This document shows positions 10,990-22,770 of a stretch of DNA of 64,000 nucleotides, one piece after another. Source of the DNA: Aphrophora alni (Eukaryota; Arthropoda; Insecta; Hemiptera; Aphrophoridae). The stretch lies in NCBI GenBank assembly GCA_963513935.1, contig OY740765.1, positions 70,094,253 to 70,158,252 of the forward strand. Reading direction: 5' to 3'. A model generated the notes under the pieces. That model worked only from the letters and a program-made list of their open reading frames with translations, was not told the origin of the DNA and did not search any database. The translations under genes were made by a program, and so were the position numbers. Each line of letters opens with the position of its first letter. The stretch's first letter is position 1.

Positions 10990-11865
10990 GCTATTTATGA
11001 GCTTGAACTTTTATATTAAACCTTTTAACGAGTTCAAGTTGTTATCAAGCTCAAGTTTTTTAAAGCTTCCGATAAATCTTAGATTGAATAATAATCAATA
11101 TAATGTCGATTTTTTTCATTTTGAATGAGCAATATGGAGAAACCAGTGTAGAGGGAAAGACGAAGTATCTGTAATTGACGGGAAATAGACACTCTCGATC
11201 GAACTAAGAGATACAAACTTCCTTTGGTATGAAATTATATGACAAACCTATTTCATTCACATACTTTCTAACAATTACATACTTTATTACAGATAAATAA
11301 TTATGGATTTGTACATAAAGATTTTTTTATAGTTCTGGTCAAGAAAAACAAAATCGAGCTAAATAAAAGGAAATACTTCGGTTTCGTAAATAAGACTAAT
11401 AAAATTCATGAATATGTGAACTTACCAAATGCGAATATCGGTTAACTATTTTATGCAAAATTTAAGTATTTAATAACATAATTAACAAAGTGTTATCACA
11501 ATGACTAGGGTTAAGCTTAATAGAAATGAGGTGGGAAGACTAGTTCGCCTTGAACGGGTGTTTGTATTAATTTTTTTATTAGGTCTATCCGCCTCAAGAG
11601 ACAAAACTTCCCATAGGCATACATTTTACTGTCTCCTGTAGTAGGAGAAAGTACTGTTTACATCTGACTTTAATAATAGTACAATTAATTCTGATATAAT
11701 TGTTTGATCATTATTTGTAAAAAAAAACTAGCTAAATTACTAAAAAACTATCTAAGAAAACAATTTTTTTTTAAATAATGGGTGTCATTTTATATTTTTT
11801 ATTCGAAATAGAAAATGATTGAGGATTCTCATACTGGAAACTAAACATGTTATCTATATTTTGTT
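10990..11865. other. Interior of element E, nothing identified
   Basis: AT-rich, with no recognisable coding or terminal repeats. Some lines (about 10970-11060) repeat the words GAGCTTGAAC / TCAAGCTCAAG but I cannot assign them. Confidence 0.5.
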
Positions 11866-11869
11866 TTAA

Positions 11870-12750
11870 CCCTAGAACCGTCACTCGACCACAGTTGTGG
11901 TCGAGTGTAGACGCAGGGTTTTATTCACCGACTCTAAAACACGTATTTTGCAATTCAACATTACACCCACTTAGAATCGTCCAATCGCAATAAATAAAAT
12001 ACCATTGAAAAGCTAATGTTCCGTAGATGTATAATAGTGCAAAAAATAAAAAAATTAAAAAAAAAATTAAAAATAAATAAATAAATAAAAAAAATACCAC
12101 ATAACGTTATAAATAATATTCCAAAAATTGCTGAAGTTCGCGTATTTTTTATACATAACGTCAAAGATTTGCGCAGATAACTTGTTTACAAAACTAACGT
12201 CATGTTTGTCTAATATTCCCAATTTGAAATTTCTGTCAAACAAATTTAACATAACACTGCTCGATAGATCGCATCTTTCTCTTCCAATCTGTGGTTTTCA
12301 AATGTTTCCACGTAATATAGTTTTTATTATATAAAAATTAAACAAAATCAAGAATTTTAACGCTATTTTACACGCTAAAAATTACATTTTATGCAATTCA
12401 ACTTTTATCCCAGTAGATATTATTTTATCAAAATGTATAATATACCTTTAATACGGTATAATATTTAAATTATTTATATACCTATTTCTGTGGAATTTTG
12501 CCTCGGTTACAGGGTAAATTTGTTGATTCCGTACATAATAATTCCAAAAAGTTACCATCTAAAATTTTTTTCACTACACAACTAAATTCTATGCACCTTT
12601 CTGAATATAATGATATATAGAAGTTGTGTATAAAATATATATTACTATTTTTGGTAAATTTTTGAAAAAAAAAAAAGATCATTTAACCTTTTTTCGTAAA
12701 ATTTTTATTTTACTCCTCAGCTCTCCCATGTGATCGCTGTTTTACCTGGG
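11870..12750. mobile_element. Possible piggyBac-like MITE
   Basis: The left end reads TTAA-CCCTAGAACCG, the canonical piggyBac start, with TTAA at 11866-11869. A perfect palindrome (CACTCGACCACA / TGTGGTCGAGTG, 11882-11907) follows. The proposed right end is CCTGGG-TTAT at 12750, where the target copy has one mismatch and the terminal repeat match is weak. A subterminal block at about 11965-12020 (CGCAATAAAT...ACCATTGAAAAGCTAATGTTCC) recurs at about 23108-23165 and 24066-24125. Confidence 0.4.
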
Positions 12751-13023
12751 TTATTCGCTTTCTGAATTTACACCTTTTTTACATTTTTTCTTACATTCCT
12801 TCTAACAATAATGTAAGGTTCTATTACAACCCTGCAGCATTTTATTTTTATTTTTAGGTTTTATGAAGTAACCAATTTGACAATATCAATTAATGACATG
12901 TACTACTGGATAAAAAACGTGAATTATAAATTTAGTTTTCCTGAAATTTAATATAATGAAATTGGATTTTCTTATTTGGCTGTTGTTATAAATCTATTAT
13001 AAACTGGAAATATTTTGGTTTCC

Positions 13024-13235
13024 ATATATCTTCAGTGATGCATGTTGACGTTTAGTTGTCACATTTGAATCGGACAAGTAGGGGCACCACTAAGGCAGTT
13101 TTATTTCTTTCTCCTGGTAACTTCCTGTTATAACTTTAATAACGCACACCACATATTAATAAAAACTCGTTTTTCTCTCACGAGAAGGGTGACTAAAGAT
13201 AAATATCATATCCATGTGCTTCGTTTCATTTCCAA
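13024..13235. repeat. Dispersed repeat, copy 2
   Basis: Second copy of the 7437-7640 repeat, same orientation, clearly diverged. It lies inside element E. Confidence 0.65.
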
Positions 13236-13399
13236 TATCAATTTTGACTGTTTTTTCTCATTTGTTAGTTTACTCGGAAACTCGTCTCAAGCTAGGAAAA
13301 TCGAGCCGAGCTCTAAAAATTGAGGGCTCAATAATTTTACTGTCGTTGTTCGAAACTTGAGCCTCGCAAATCCCTAGAGCTGTATTGTGTAACACTCAT

Positions 13400-13594
13400 C
13401 TTGTCTCTCATACCATTAAAGCCATTTTTAACAAGTTAAACACTTCACTAAGAGTTGGCACACTGTCATCATAGTCCTATTCACTTTCTTTGTCATGACT
13501 AAGGGCTTCATTGTCTTCACTAACACCGTCTATAATATCTTCATCAGTCATATTTTTGTATCCAATACAATGTCAGTATTTAGCCTCTTGAGCA
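13400..13594 (-). pseudogene. Tigger transposase C-terminal part (element E), cut off by a hAT insertion
   Basis: The minus strand reads NMTDEDIIDGVSEDNEA followed by acidic residues and VPTLSEVFNLLKMALM, the LTDEEI...acidic...PS-type tail of Tigger transposases. It is separated from the rest of the transposase (from 14781) by the hAT element at 13595-14772. Confidence 0.65.
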
Positions 13595-14772
13595 TAGTGA
13601 TGGACAAATGTGCTAATTATGGTTAACAGCTAAAGCTGCTAATGCCAATATTGATTAGCAGCTAAAATTAACAACTGCTCACTGTCGTATGCAATGATAA
13701 ATAAGCAGTAGTGAGTAGGCTGCTAAACTAAATAGAAAGTCATTTGATCTGTTATCGTCTATAGCTAGATTCGTGGAATCTATTAAGTATCAATTCGTGG
13801 AAGTGTCGGCTTACAATGCGCACAATAATAGTATCTGTCTAGAATTTGTTTATTTATTTATTACTTTTGTATATATAAATATACAAATATTATATAGTTT
13901 ATTTGTGTTCATTAATTTTTTTAAATTTGTCTATGAGATTTGTCTGAGATTTTGGCTACGCTTTGTATACATCATTTTGTTTATTTTATGTACAAAAAAA
14001 TATGTCTTACATAACGTAGAGTTAAATAAACTATGAACTTTTAAGAACGCCAAAAAAAAATCTTATTTAATTTTTGTTTAGTTTATACTTGTGTTATATA
14101 TAAAATTTATATTTTTGTAACCCAAAAATATCTTTCTATCGTTTCCTTTGTACTTTTTTTTGTAGCAAATAAGTTGTTTCGTTTGTTATAGTTTTGGTTT
14201 AAAATATATTCTGTTTTTTAAAAAGAATTTTGTGTATTAGCTTAACATTAACCATTTTCAATTTCAATTTTTTATTAGTCCTTTAGACAAATTTCTTTTC
14301 TATAAGACAGATAAATTATAAATATACAAGTCAAAGCAGTTAAACAAATAAACAACAACAACAAATTAAAATCATTCTTAAAGTAAAATGTATAATCAAT
14401 CCACAAAATAAGCTCTATTTAAACCAAAATTTACATATCTCAATTTACAACCTTAGTTGTTGAGAGATACAATTGTGTAGCCAATGTCAACAACATAAAA
14501 TTAAATTACAATAATTAGCCTACAATACTAAAACATTAAGCCACAAAGCCAAGTGTCTGTTAAATCAGTTTCCATTCATCATTGTATTTAACTGCTAAAT
14601 CAGTTTCTGCTTCTTTTAAATGTTAGCAGAATCAGCTGTCAAAACAGTTGAAAATACTACCATCAGCTAGTATAAGCACTGCTAATTGTAAAGCTGCTAT
14701 TTCTAGTTGTTAGCAGTGCTCTGCAACTTCTAACGTTCGTTAGCTGCTTTGCTAATTAGCACCACATCACTA
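13595..14772. mobile_element. Non-autonomous hAT element (1178 bp)
   Basis: Ends TAGTGATGG... and ...CATCACTA are inverted repeats of the hAT type. The 8-bp flanks CTTGAGCA (13587-13594) and CTTGTGCA (14773-14780) are target duplications with one mismatch. The subterminal regions are rich in inverted GCTAATTAGCA / TTAGCAGC words. No transposase is seen. It split the transposase of element E. Confidence 0.85.
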
Positions 14773-14780
14773 CTTGTGCA

Positions 14781-15840
14781 CAATAAAATCTGGATATTTC
14801 TGTGATAACTGTAGAAATTAACTGCACATGTAGTTTCATTTATTAACTGCACTTCATTTCGTATGTTTTCAACACCTGGTTTTCTTAACAGTTTGTTCCA
14901 AGCTTTCTTGACACTTTTGACAGAATTCCAGGCTTCGGTCATCATTTCATACCATTATTTGAAATTAAATGATTTTTACATGCTTAGTTTCCTTATCATT
15001 ATCACTAAGAGATTTTGTAGAAGTTATTTCCTGTAAAATCTTTTTAAAACATTCTATTATACCCTAATCCAAAGGCTGTAACATCAGTGGAAGAAACATA
15101 GCCTTAAACTTGTCATTTTTACATTTTAGTAAGTCACACAAATGATGTGTAGGTGCATTGTCCATAATTAATAACACCTTACAATTAATTTCACTTATTT
15201 CCTTTTGATTTTTTGACCTCAGGAATAAAAGCATTGTCATACAATTTAACAAAAATGTCTTTATTAACCCAAGCCTTTCGCTGATTTGTATAAGTTACAG
15301 GCAAGTTGGTTACATTAATAAATGCCCTGGGTTTTTTCAATTTGCCAATTATAAAGACGGGTAATCTATGACTTCCAGTTGCATCACCATCAACCATAAT
15401 AGTCACTTGGTCTTTACACATCTTGTAATTCGGAGTTGTAGTTTCATGTTTACATGCCAAGGATTTAATTTGAAGTGCTTTCCAAATTAAGCCAGTTTTA
15501 TCACCATTATAAATCAAATCTGTATCTTATCCATTTTGTTACTTATAAAATTGAACGAATTTATCTGCTTCCTCATTAATAGCAGATAATTTCTCTTCAT
15601 GGATACTGTGTCTTGATTTAAAATTGAGTAGCCATTCAGAACTAGTTTTAAACTCAAAGAGTGACCATATAATTGAGTAGCCATTCAGAACTAGTTTTAA
15701 ACTCAAAGAGTGACCATATAATTGTTCATTAAAAACCATTGTTTTCTTATTTAAAAATTGTCTAAAATTAGTTGTTACATTGACAGTTTTTGTATAAACC
15801 ACTTTTAAGACACAGCTTTCAGGTTATTTATTATTTTCTC
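14781..15840 (-). pseudogene. Tigger-type transposase pseudogene (DDE, CENP-B-like)
   Basis: Reading the minus strand downwards from about 15800: an HTH-region segment (FKTSSEWLLNFKSRHSIHEE), then the catalytic core with YNGDKTGLIWKALQ (first D), KDQVTIMVDGDATGSHRLPV and KPRAFINVTNLPVTYTNQ. Then come LLIMDNAPTHH (second D) and FLPLMLQPLD (third D), followed by a TAG where the family has glutamine. MTEAWNSVKSVKKAWNKL near 14880-14945 is the usual next block. There are multiple stops and frameshifts, and a 49-bp tandem duplication (15622-15719) shifts the frame. It once catalysed cut-and-paste of element E; now dead. Confidence 0.88.
15622..15719. repeat. 49-bp exact tandem duplication in the transposase
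   Basis: Units 15622-15670 and 15671-15719 are identical (begin AATTGAGTAGCCATTCAGAA). 49 is not a multiple of three, so the duplication shifts the reading frame. Confidence 0.92.
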
Positions 15841-16340
15841 CTTTTTTCAAGGTCTTCCTGGAAATAGAATCTTTCTCACTATCCAAAACAGAAATAAATT
15901 TCAAAATAGTCACTATTTTTCTTAATATCCGAGATAGTTGATGTACCCACACCATATTTATTTTACCCACAGTCAACACTTTACCTGAGTGATTTTAATT
16001 TTATTATTAGCTTTGAAGAAATATTTACAGAAAACAAATTAACACTGGCACACTTTTCTTAAGACTACAGGTTGAATACTTCACGTTGAGCATCAATGTT
16101 AGTACATGTAATGCTCTACATTACTACCCTGGCTACAGGTACAGTACTGTATATAACAAAGTAAGGAATACAGACAGGCAAAACTATTATCGCATTGGGG
16201 AGGAGTGGATAGTAGTGATCCCCCACAAACGTTAGATCTCACTATAGAAACTTCTTTTTTTTTTAAGTGAAATCTTTTCAACAATCAGGTTAATTCGTAA
16301 TCCGGATGATTGGGGTTCAGATAATCAGCGTTCTACTGTA

Positions 16341-17389
16341 CTTCATTGAATTGTCGTTAAAAAAGGCAACTATTTATATTATATATTTATTCTATATTAT
16401 TCATAACAAGATAGGGCTCACTTTTCTCCTTTTATTATAAATCTACAAGTCATCATTGACTAATTCCTTCTCTCAGACACTAATCAAAATATTTGGTACT
16501 TTCAAACACAGTACAAACTTTAAATTTGTGGGACCACAGTTAGATGTTTCTGAACTAAAAATGTATATAATTATCTTGTAGTTTACTGACAATTTAGAAC
16601 ATAAAATTTTGTACTAATTTTTAACTAACCCTTTGAATCTCAGGTTATTATTGTGTAAGGGCACTCTTCTGTCCTGGGTTAAAAAATATATAACAGTAAA
16701 TTTATTTGCTGTGATGTTGAGAAGTGAAAAAAATAGTTTTAGTAAAACAATTACTTAATAATATTCCCTTTTTTAACTCTAGGACTGCCAGTTAGATTTC
16801 CCTAAATGCCAAAGCAGTGTTTGGTGTTTTATAAGTATATTTTCATAAATTTTCTATAAACTGAAAATAAATTAAAACTATAAAGTAAATAAATTAAAAC
16901 AAACTAAAGGAACCAGTTAATAAGAGGAGTTAGGGAGGGAGAGAGAAGTGGAAGATATATATGTTTCGGAAAAAAAATTCTTACTAATGGAACAAAGTTC
17001 AATAGTTATTATCCAAAATCAATTTCATTACTAGTAGTAAAGGGTGAGAATTTTACATTGAATAAGAAAATATTTAGATTTTACAATTTATTTTCAAAAT
17101 TAAACAAAATATTACACATTATTACAAAATAATAAATAGCCAGAAGACAGAAACCACCGTGTACTACTAAGTCATTATTTGTCATTTTAACATTTCTAAT
17201 GTTACTACATTGATACAGTATGTTGCGGTATTATGTTTCCAACATAAATACACCACATTTTTTGCCTCAGGGCATCTCAAATCATATATTTCATTAAAAC
17301 ACTTAAAATTGGTTCCATTCATCCATCACACATTATTTTACCTATATTCTATAAATATATAAGAAAAATTGGAAAACAAATACCACTTA
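16341..17389. other. PDHB intron, no gene or element recognised
   Basis: AT-rich. Two TTAA-flanked terminal-like motifs occur (CCTGGGTTAA near 16680; TTAACTCTAGGACTG near 16776) but no matching pair was found. Confidence 0.5.
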
Positions 17390-17390
17390 C

Positions 17391-17624
17391 TTTCCATGAT
17401 ACGAGCACAAATTTCAGATCCAATACCACTCTGTGGCCAACCTTGTTCTACGGTAACTAAATGATTTGTTTTCTGGACTGATTTTCCAATAGTTTCTTCA
17501 TCCAATGGTCGCAAAGACCGTAAATTAATCACTTCACACTCAATGCCCTGGCCTGCTAAATCCTTTGCAGCGTCTAAACTTAAGTCAACTGCTTTCGAAT
17601 GTGCAACTACTGTTATATGTTTTC
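17391..17624 (-). CDS. PDHB: PDHB, penultimate exon
   Basis: It encodes 78 residues of the C-terminal transketolase domain, including [57 protein letters not shown] and ICARIME. These are the blocks that in the family form the E1 beta C-terminal domain and contact E1 alpha. The acceptor is TTTATTGCAG (above 17624) and the donor GTAAGT (below 17391). Length 234 bp, phase 1 at both ends. No frame damage. Confidence 0.96.
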
Positions 17625-17769
17625 CTGCAATAAATATACCTTGTTTTATTGAAAATATTGGTGTCCCAAGTTATTTGTCAAAATAAAGTATCACAACATA
17701 AATTAAATTGAATAAAAATAAAAACAAATAAAGTTAAGTTATGTGGTTGTGAGAGAGTGCTGAAAACAG

Positions 17770-18063
17770 CCTTGGAATGTACAGAGGAGTCATAAATGTC
17801 CACATTACAAGAAAATATCACCAGATAATATTGTTGATCTTTTCCTTCTTGGATTTAGTTTGAAAGAATTTAACATTCACACAGTATTGCAAACAATAAA
17901 TAATTAAGGATCTTATACATGAGGATCGGAGTGTCTAGAGAAATCAAAAACATTCACATTACAAAAAAAATTATCACCAGAAAACAATGTTGGTCCTTTT
18001 CTTTTAGATATTAGAAATAACTCAACTTTCACAACGTATCACAAAAAATAAATAATTAAGGAT

Positions 18064-18114
<51 letters not shown>

Positions 18115-18170
18115 CAACATTCATAAAGTATCATAAAAAATAAATAATTACGAATATTATTCATGTTAGG
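17770..18170. repeat. Diverged ~150-bp tandem repeat with (AT)n tract
   Basis: A unit with ACATTACA..AAAAT.ATCACCAGA, AACATTCAC..AGTAT and AATAAATAATTAAGGATCTTATA occurs twice plus a partial third copy; core words recur at about 17897 and 18048. An (AT)n tract of about 40 bp lies at 18069-18111. Confidence 0.7.
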
Positions 18171-18181
18171 ATTGACACGTA

Positions 18182-19336
18182 CAGTAGAACCTCTGTTAAC
18201 CGGCCTCGGATCAACCGAACTATTTTGTAGTGTACTGGTTCGATGAGAGTTTCCGAAAATAAATTGTAATTGAAACACCAAAGCGGCGGCGAGTCAAACG
18301 ATGTTGTTGATAGCGATATCCCATTGTCGGCGGCGTAAAAACACTGTGGCATTGGGACCCGTCGGTATAGCAGACATACACCGACAAAAGCGTTTGATGA
18401 GCCGCTTTTTTTTCTACTAATCAATTAGTACATACATTATGGAAAATATAACATTTCTTTTCAGTTTTCTTCTTGTCTTTGACTGGTTATGTTCTACGTA
18501 TATAAATAAAAATGAGCGAGTTACAAAATCGGAAGCGTGTGTTGGTTTCGTTTGAGATATGGTTAAATGTGTTAAAAAGACTTGACAGAGGGGAAAGGGG
18601 AATCTGTAAAAAGCTTTGTGACGAGTTTAACATGGGAAAAAGTACCATCAACGATTGGCGATGAATTAGACAATCGATTGAAGATTTTTGTTTCAAAATT
18701 GAGTCGGAAAAAGTTCTTACAATTCGGTGGACTAACAAAACCAGTTTGTGATATCGTCGACGAAGCTCTTTGGATGCGGTTTGTCCAAGAACGCCAGAGA
18801 GGAAGCCCCATTAGTGGTCCAATTTTGATTGTAAAAGCACTGGTAATTCACGGTAAAATTGAGAATGCACTAACATTCTCTACTAGCCAGGGATGGCTTG
18901 ATCGTTGGAAAAAGTGTCATGGGATTCGTTGTCGCTCACATATGTGGTGAAAAAATGTCACCAAATGAATCAGGCGCTAGTGAATTTAAGGCTTTCGAAA
19001 ACGTTTTAAAAACTAAAAAACAAACAAAATTACCAATTATTTCAAACAGTGATGTGTGTTTGTATTATGTAAGTTTTTACAATGTTTAAAACCGTTTGTA
19101 TTCTTTAATTTTGTCAAGTTTGATGTATAATATACATAACATAATATATACGATACATTTATGTGCAATAAAATGAGTTGCAATAACATCTTAATTGCAT
19201 AATTCTTAGCGCATACCTGATTAAATAAGCATTCTGTGAACGAAAACCGATTTTTCACGGGAACCTCGGATTAACCGGCCAAACGGGCAACCGGTCCGGG
19301 TGTCAGTCCGACGACCATTTAAGAGGGGTTCTACTG
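18182..19336 (+). mobile_element. Tigger-type element 2 (1155 bp)
   Basis: TA flanks at 18180-18181 and 19337-19338. Ends are CAGTAGAACCTCTGTTAACC and (reverse complement) CAGTAGAACCCCTCTTAAAT. A second inverted motif CCTCGGAT(T/C)AACCGG lies just inside each end. It carries a damaged transposase N-terminal region on the plus strand and lacks the catalytic domain, so it is an internally deleted copy. Confidence 0.85.
18512..19000 (+). pseudogene. CENP-B/Tigger transposase N-terminal domain remnant
   Basis: An ATG at 18512 opens MSELQNRKRVLVSFEIWL followed by LKRLDRGERGICKKLCDEFN and MGKSTINDW, a typical psq/CENP-B helix-turn-helix, then a stop. Shifted frames continue with ALWMRFVQERQRGSPISGPI and SQGWLDRWKKCHGIR, the second DNA-binding domain. 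No DDE core follows. Confidence 0.8.
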
Positions 19337-19457
19337 TAATAAAATTCTGACCGCTGTATGTAATGTTTAATCTCCAGAGAAATTTTGTCTATATTTAATC
19401 GTAGAATTTATCAGTATATAGTGATAAGGTACAAAATTCGCTTTTAAAACAAAATAC

Positions 19458-19638
19458 CTGGGCGTTCAATTTTTGCTTTTCCAATAGGCAGAACAAACTC
19501 TTTTGATAATGCTTCATCAGACATAGGAAACTGAGAACCATATAAAATTTCATTTTCTAGGAAAACAACTGGATCTGGGTCTCGGATTGCAGCTTTCAAT
19601 AACCCTTTGGCATCTTCAGAGTTGTATGGTGATATTAC
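19458..19638 (-). CDS. PDHB: PDHB, internal exon
   Basis: 181 bp encoding [38 protein letters not shown] and EEF-type linker through [10 protein letters not shown]: the end of the pyrimidine-binding domain and the linker to the C-terminal domain. Acceptor CATTTGCAG, donor GTATTT; phase 0 in, phase 1 out. A Jockey-like retroelement relic begins only about 100 bp upstream in the intron. Confidence 0.96.
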
Positions 19639-19734
19639 CTGCAAATGGAGAGAAAACATTTGTTTAAATGACAAAACTAAAATAATTAACTTTTTTAAGT
19701 GACACATGTATTTTTGTAGTAGCAGGATTGTAAA

Positions 19735-20440
19735 CTCAGATACAATCCTGGCTACCTTCACAGATTACACTGCAATTATGGCAGTTGGGGTTAGTGCAGA
19801 GGAAACAAAACCCAAATTTCAGAAAGCTGTTGATAAAGTTAGTATCTGATTAAAATTAAAAGAATCGAAGACAAGTTATGTAGATTTTACCAACAGAAAG
19901 ATAAATCCAATACAGATGATAACAAATGGTCATTCTATAGCTACTGAAAATACAGCAAAGTACATTGGAATGACGCTTAACGCAAAGATCCATTGGAAAG
20001 AGCATCTTAAGTAGAAAATTACAGAATTAATATTAAATTCAGGAAAATGAATTGGTTGCTTGGTAGGAGCTCTACATTGGATCTTTCCAATAAACTTCTT
20101 GTATATAAGCAAATATTAATACAAATTTGGACTTATGGGATACAGCTATGGGGCTGTACGAAAAAAACAAATGTAAATATTATTCAAACGTTCCAAAATA
20201 GGGTTCTGCGTGTAAACGTATGTTTAACGTGCTATGGTTTGTACGAAATGATGATCTTCACTGTGATCTCAGGATGAATAGTTTCAGAAGAAATAAAGAG
20301 ATATGCAATTATGCACAAGAATAGACTGCAAAAACATGAGAATCCTGGGATGCTTTTTTTAATCAATAACACAGAGGATATGCAGTGCCTGAAATGAACA
20401 AGACCCTTGGATATTAATGGATCTTAGTATATTATATGAG
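19735..20440 (+). pseudogene. Jockey-like non-LTR retrotransposon RT fragment
   Basis: The plus strand gives [17 protein letters not shown] where the family has FADDTAI, so the catalytic aspartate pair is lost. It continues with YVDFTNRKINPIQM, NTAKYIGMTLNAKIHWKEHL, LVYKQILIQIWTYGIQLWGC and IIQTFQNRVLR, in the order found in Jockey-clade RT thumb regions. Frameshifts separate the pieces. It is a 5'-truncated relic lying 100 bp from a PDHB exon. Confidence 0.85.
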
Positions 20441-20557
20441 TATCCACATGAACTTTGTGTGTAACATATAGAACTCCATCATTGAATGGTGTTCCAAACA
20501 CTATGATTTTAATATTAAATGTAGATTACTTGATAAGCCAAAACTTAGTTGTAATTA

Positions 20558-21508
20558 CAGTAAACTCCCTCTAGTTCGGCCACCTCGGGACCAGACCACC
20601 GGCTGGACTATCCGGATGTACTATCAAAATTTAAAATATCCCTATTAAATACATTACCTATGCTTAAGAATCAACAAAAGACGTTGTTTAAACATTTTTA
20701 CAACATTATGTACTTACCAAAGAGAAGATTTTGGTTGAATTGTCATGTTGTGCCACTGATAGATACGTTTTTGCAACACATATTAAAAAGTAAATACCGA
20801 TACCGAACTAAGGATAAAACTGAACAGAAAAACACATTACAGTACGTACTGTAAAAACAAACCAGAAATGTATTTGAGGAAATTACTGTACAACAAGTAT
20901 TACTTGTCTCATAACCTATAAAAATTAAAAGAAATCTGTCATTTTCTTTTGCTTTTTCTGATTAAGAGTGTTTTTGAAAGCAGTCACGCCATTTTCTCAT
21001 AAACATCACGTCGACAACTGTTACAGTGGCTTTGGACCGATTCACCTTTATCTAGACACTCTAGGATACTGAGTTTTTGTTCCATTGTCACAAACGTATG
21101 TTTAGGTTTTTCACTCATTTTAGAAAACATTTTTCTCAAAGCTAAATCGCACACGTACAACTTACACTTACTCACAATGTTCACTCCCAAAAACAGTCCT
21201 ACATACTAAACAGCAAAAAACATTCACACACGAAATTACAGATCAATCAATCTCACTGTACAGTACGTACTACATATAATCAAATCGTTTGTCACAGGTT
21301 AAGTGCGACCGACCAATTACAAGCTTGCCCGTAAACTAAACTGACGTACAGTAAATAGTTTACTGTACAGTACTTCTACAGCTGGAGTAGACTAAACATT
21401 AAAGATAAAAGATAAACGTGACGTGACGTTCAAGGCGACGTGACGGATATGACTCACCCTCCTATGACCGGCCGATCCAACCGAAGCCAAACTAGAGGGC
21501 ATCTACTA
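20558..21508 (-). mobile_element. Tigger-type element 3 (951 bp)
   Basis: Left end CAGTAAACTCCCTCTAGTTC, right end (reverse complement) TAGTAGATGCCCTCTAGTTT, with TA flanks at 20556-20557 and 21509-21510. Right-terminal G is changed to A. The only coding remnant is a minus-strand helix-turn-helix piece. Confidence 0.8.
20984..21120 (-). pseudogene. CENP-B-type HTH remnant of element 3
   Basis: Minus strand MSEKPKHTFVTMEQKLSILE, CLDKGESVQSHC: the LTLEQKLxILExLDKGES signature of Tigger N-terminal domains, ATG at about 21118. The catalytic region is missing. Confidence 0.7.
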
Positions 21509-21836
21509 TATTATAAAATAATATTAAAAATTTTATTAATAAAAAAAGTTTAAAATATGTGGTAATTGAGCTACAGTACAACCTCGTTTATCCGGACTAA
21601 TTGGGACCGGAAGTGATCCGGTTAATCAAAAATCCGGATAATCCAAAATTATAGAAAGATAAATAAAACAAAGTATAAAATGATAACTTACCATTTATAA
21701 GTCATGAAAAAACACAATATTTACACAGTCATTCAATTTACACAATACACGAAATTACACAATGTACTGTAAATGACGAAAAACATTTTATTTACATACC
21801 TGAAATATTTACACATGCTTTTAATTTACACAGGGT

Positions 21837-21977
21837 TTAGTTGTTATTTACAAAAAAGTCATTTATCTTCCTCTGTTTTAATTTGGTGTGACGTTTCAAT
21901 GCGGCCCTGTCTATACGATTCAATGCGTCTAACTTTTGGGCCATTGTAAGCACATTACGTTTTCGTTTCATCGCCAT
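21837..21977 (-). CDS. 46-residue mini-ORF: transposase HTH start joined to C-terminal tail
   Basis: The ORF begins MAMKRKRNVLTMAQKLDALN, RIDRAA, the usual Tigger DNA-binding start, and ends KQRKINDFFVNNN. That ending resembles the (Q)TxITDFF C-terminal tail of the same family. The two ends meet with no catalytic domain between them, suggesting an internal deletion that kept frame. Whether it is expressed is unknown; it may simply be a neutral relic. Confidence 0.55.
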   Translation of the reverse strand: MAMKRKRNVLTMAQKLDALNRIDRAALKRHTKLKQRKINDFFVNNN

Positions 21978-22770
21978 TTCCACGCACAAACGCTAACACA
22001 CGAATATAAATAAATAGCAGTAACAACGCCCACCTCTAAATACTATGCCGATTCTCATTCACGTCCTCAATACTCCCGACTGGGGATGTGATGTGCCAAC
22101 TGCCAAAAAAAAAAAAGAACAGGGGTTCCCAAAGCTGGCGGCACCGCTTTAAGATGTGACAAAATGTTCACATTTACTGATTTACACCCTTGAGTCTTAG
22201 CAACCCGACAACAATAAAGTTGTAAAAATGACATGATGGTTTATGATGCGTTGTAAACATGCACCTGGTTTGTATTTATTTCACAGTTGTACATTTTCTA
22301 TAAGGACTGTTACAGGCATCGTCATTGTATTACACTTTCTAAAATATCAGGCATTATTTATTTTTTTCCCGGTTTTTTAAAAAATTCCCTGACATTTCCA
22401 GAAAATTCAAATTCCCTGACTTTTCCCGATTTTCCCGGTCGCTAGACACCCTGAAATACTATTAACCGTATCCGATCAAAAAATGTAAAGAAACTAAACA
22501 CGGCACAGCACGATATGGTAATGATGTATTCCGGTCGCTAGCACGTGATAGACTACCCGTTACCCGCCGGCATAGACAATAGACAAGGTCACGGTCATGC
22601 CGCATCGGGGTAGGGGGATGGTGACGCAAAGGTCATTGCTCCTCCACTTTCTCTTTCCAGTGCATCAACAACCCGACCTAATACCTCGATGCAACACTGT
22701 AGTGTTGAGGAAATCACGTTTTTATCAACATTAATGTAATAGCAGATATTTCTTGTTGAAACTCCATATT

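Larger units (their letters stand above)
10107..16338 (-). mobile_element. Tigger/pogo-type DNA transposon with nested insertions (element E)
   Basis: Ends are inverted repeats: left CAGTAGAGCACTGATTATTC and right (reverse complement) CAGTAGAACGCTGATTATCT, flanked by TA at 10105-10106 and 16339-16340. The transposase lies on the minus strand, so 16338 is the 5' end. Tigger elements are normally 2-3 kb. The 6.2 kb here is explained by a hAT element (13595-14772), a Penelope-like fragment (about 10380-10965), a possible piggyBac MITE (11870-12750) and a dispersed repeat (13024-13235). It lies in the PDHB intron between exons 9846-9994 and 17391-17624. Confidence 0.85.

Noticed and set aside
22340..22460. 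CCCGG/TTCCCTGAC-rich block as a separate transposon
   Set aside because: Only one terminal-like motif (CAGGGTGTCTAGCGACC on the minus strand) is visible; no partner end or target duplication found.
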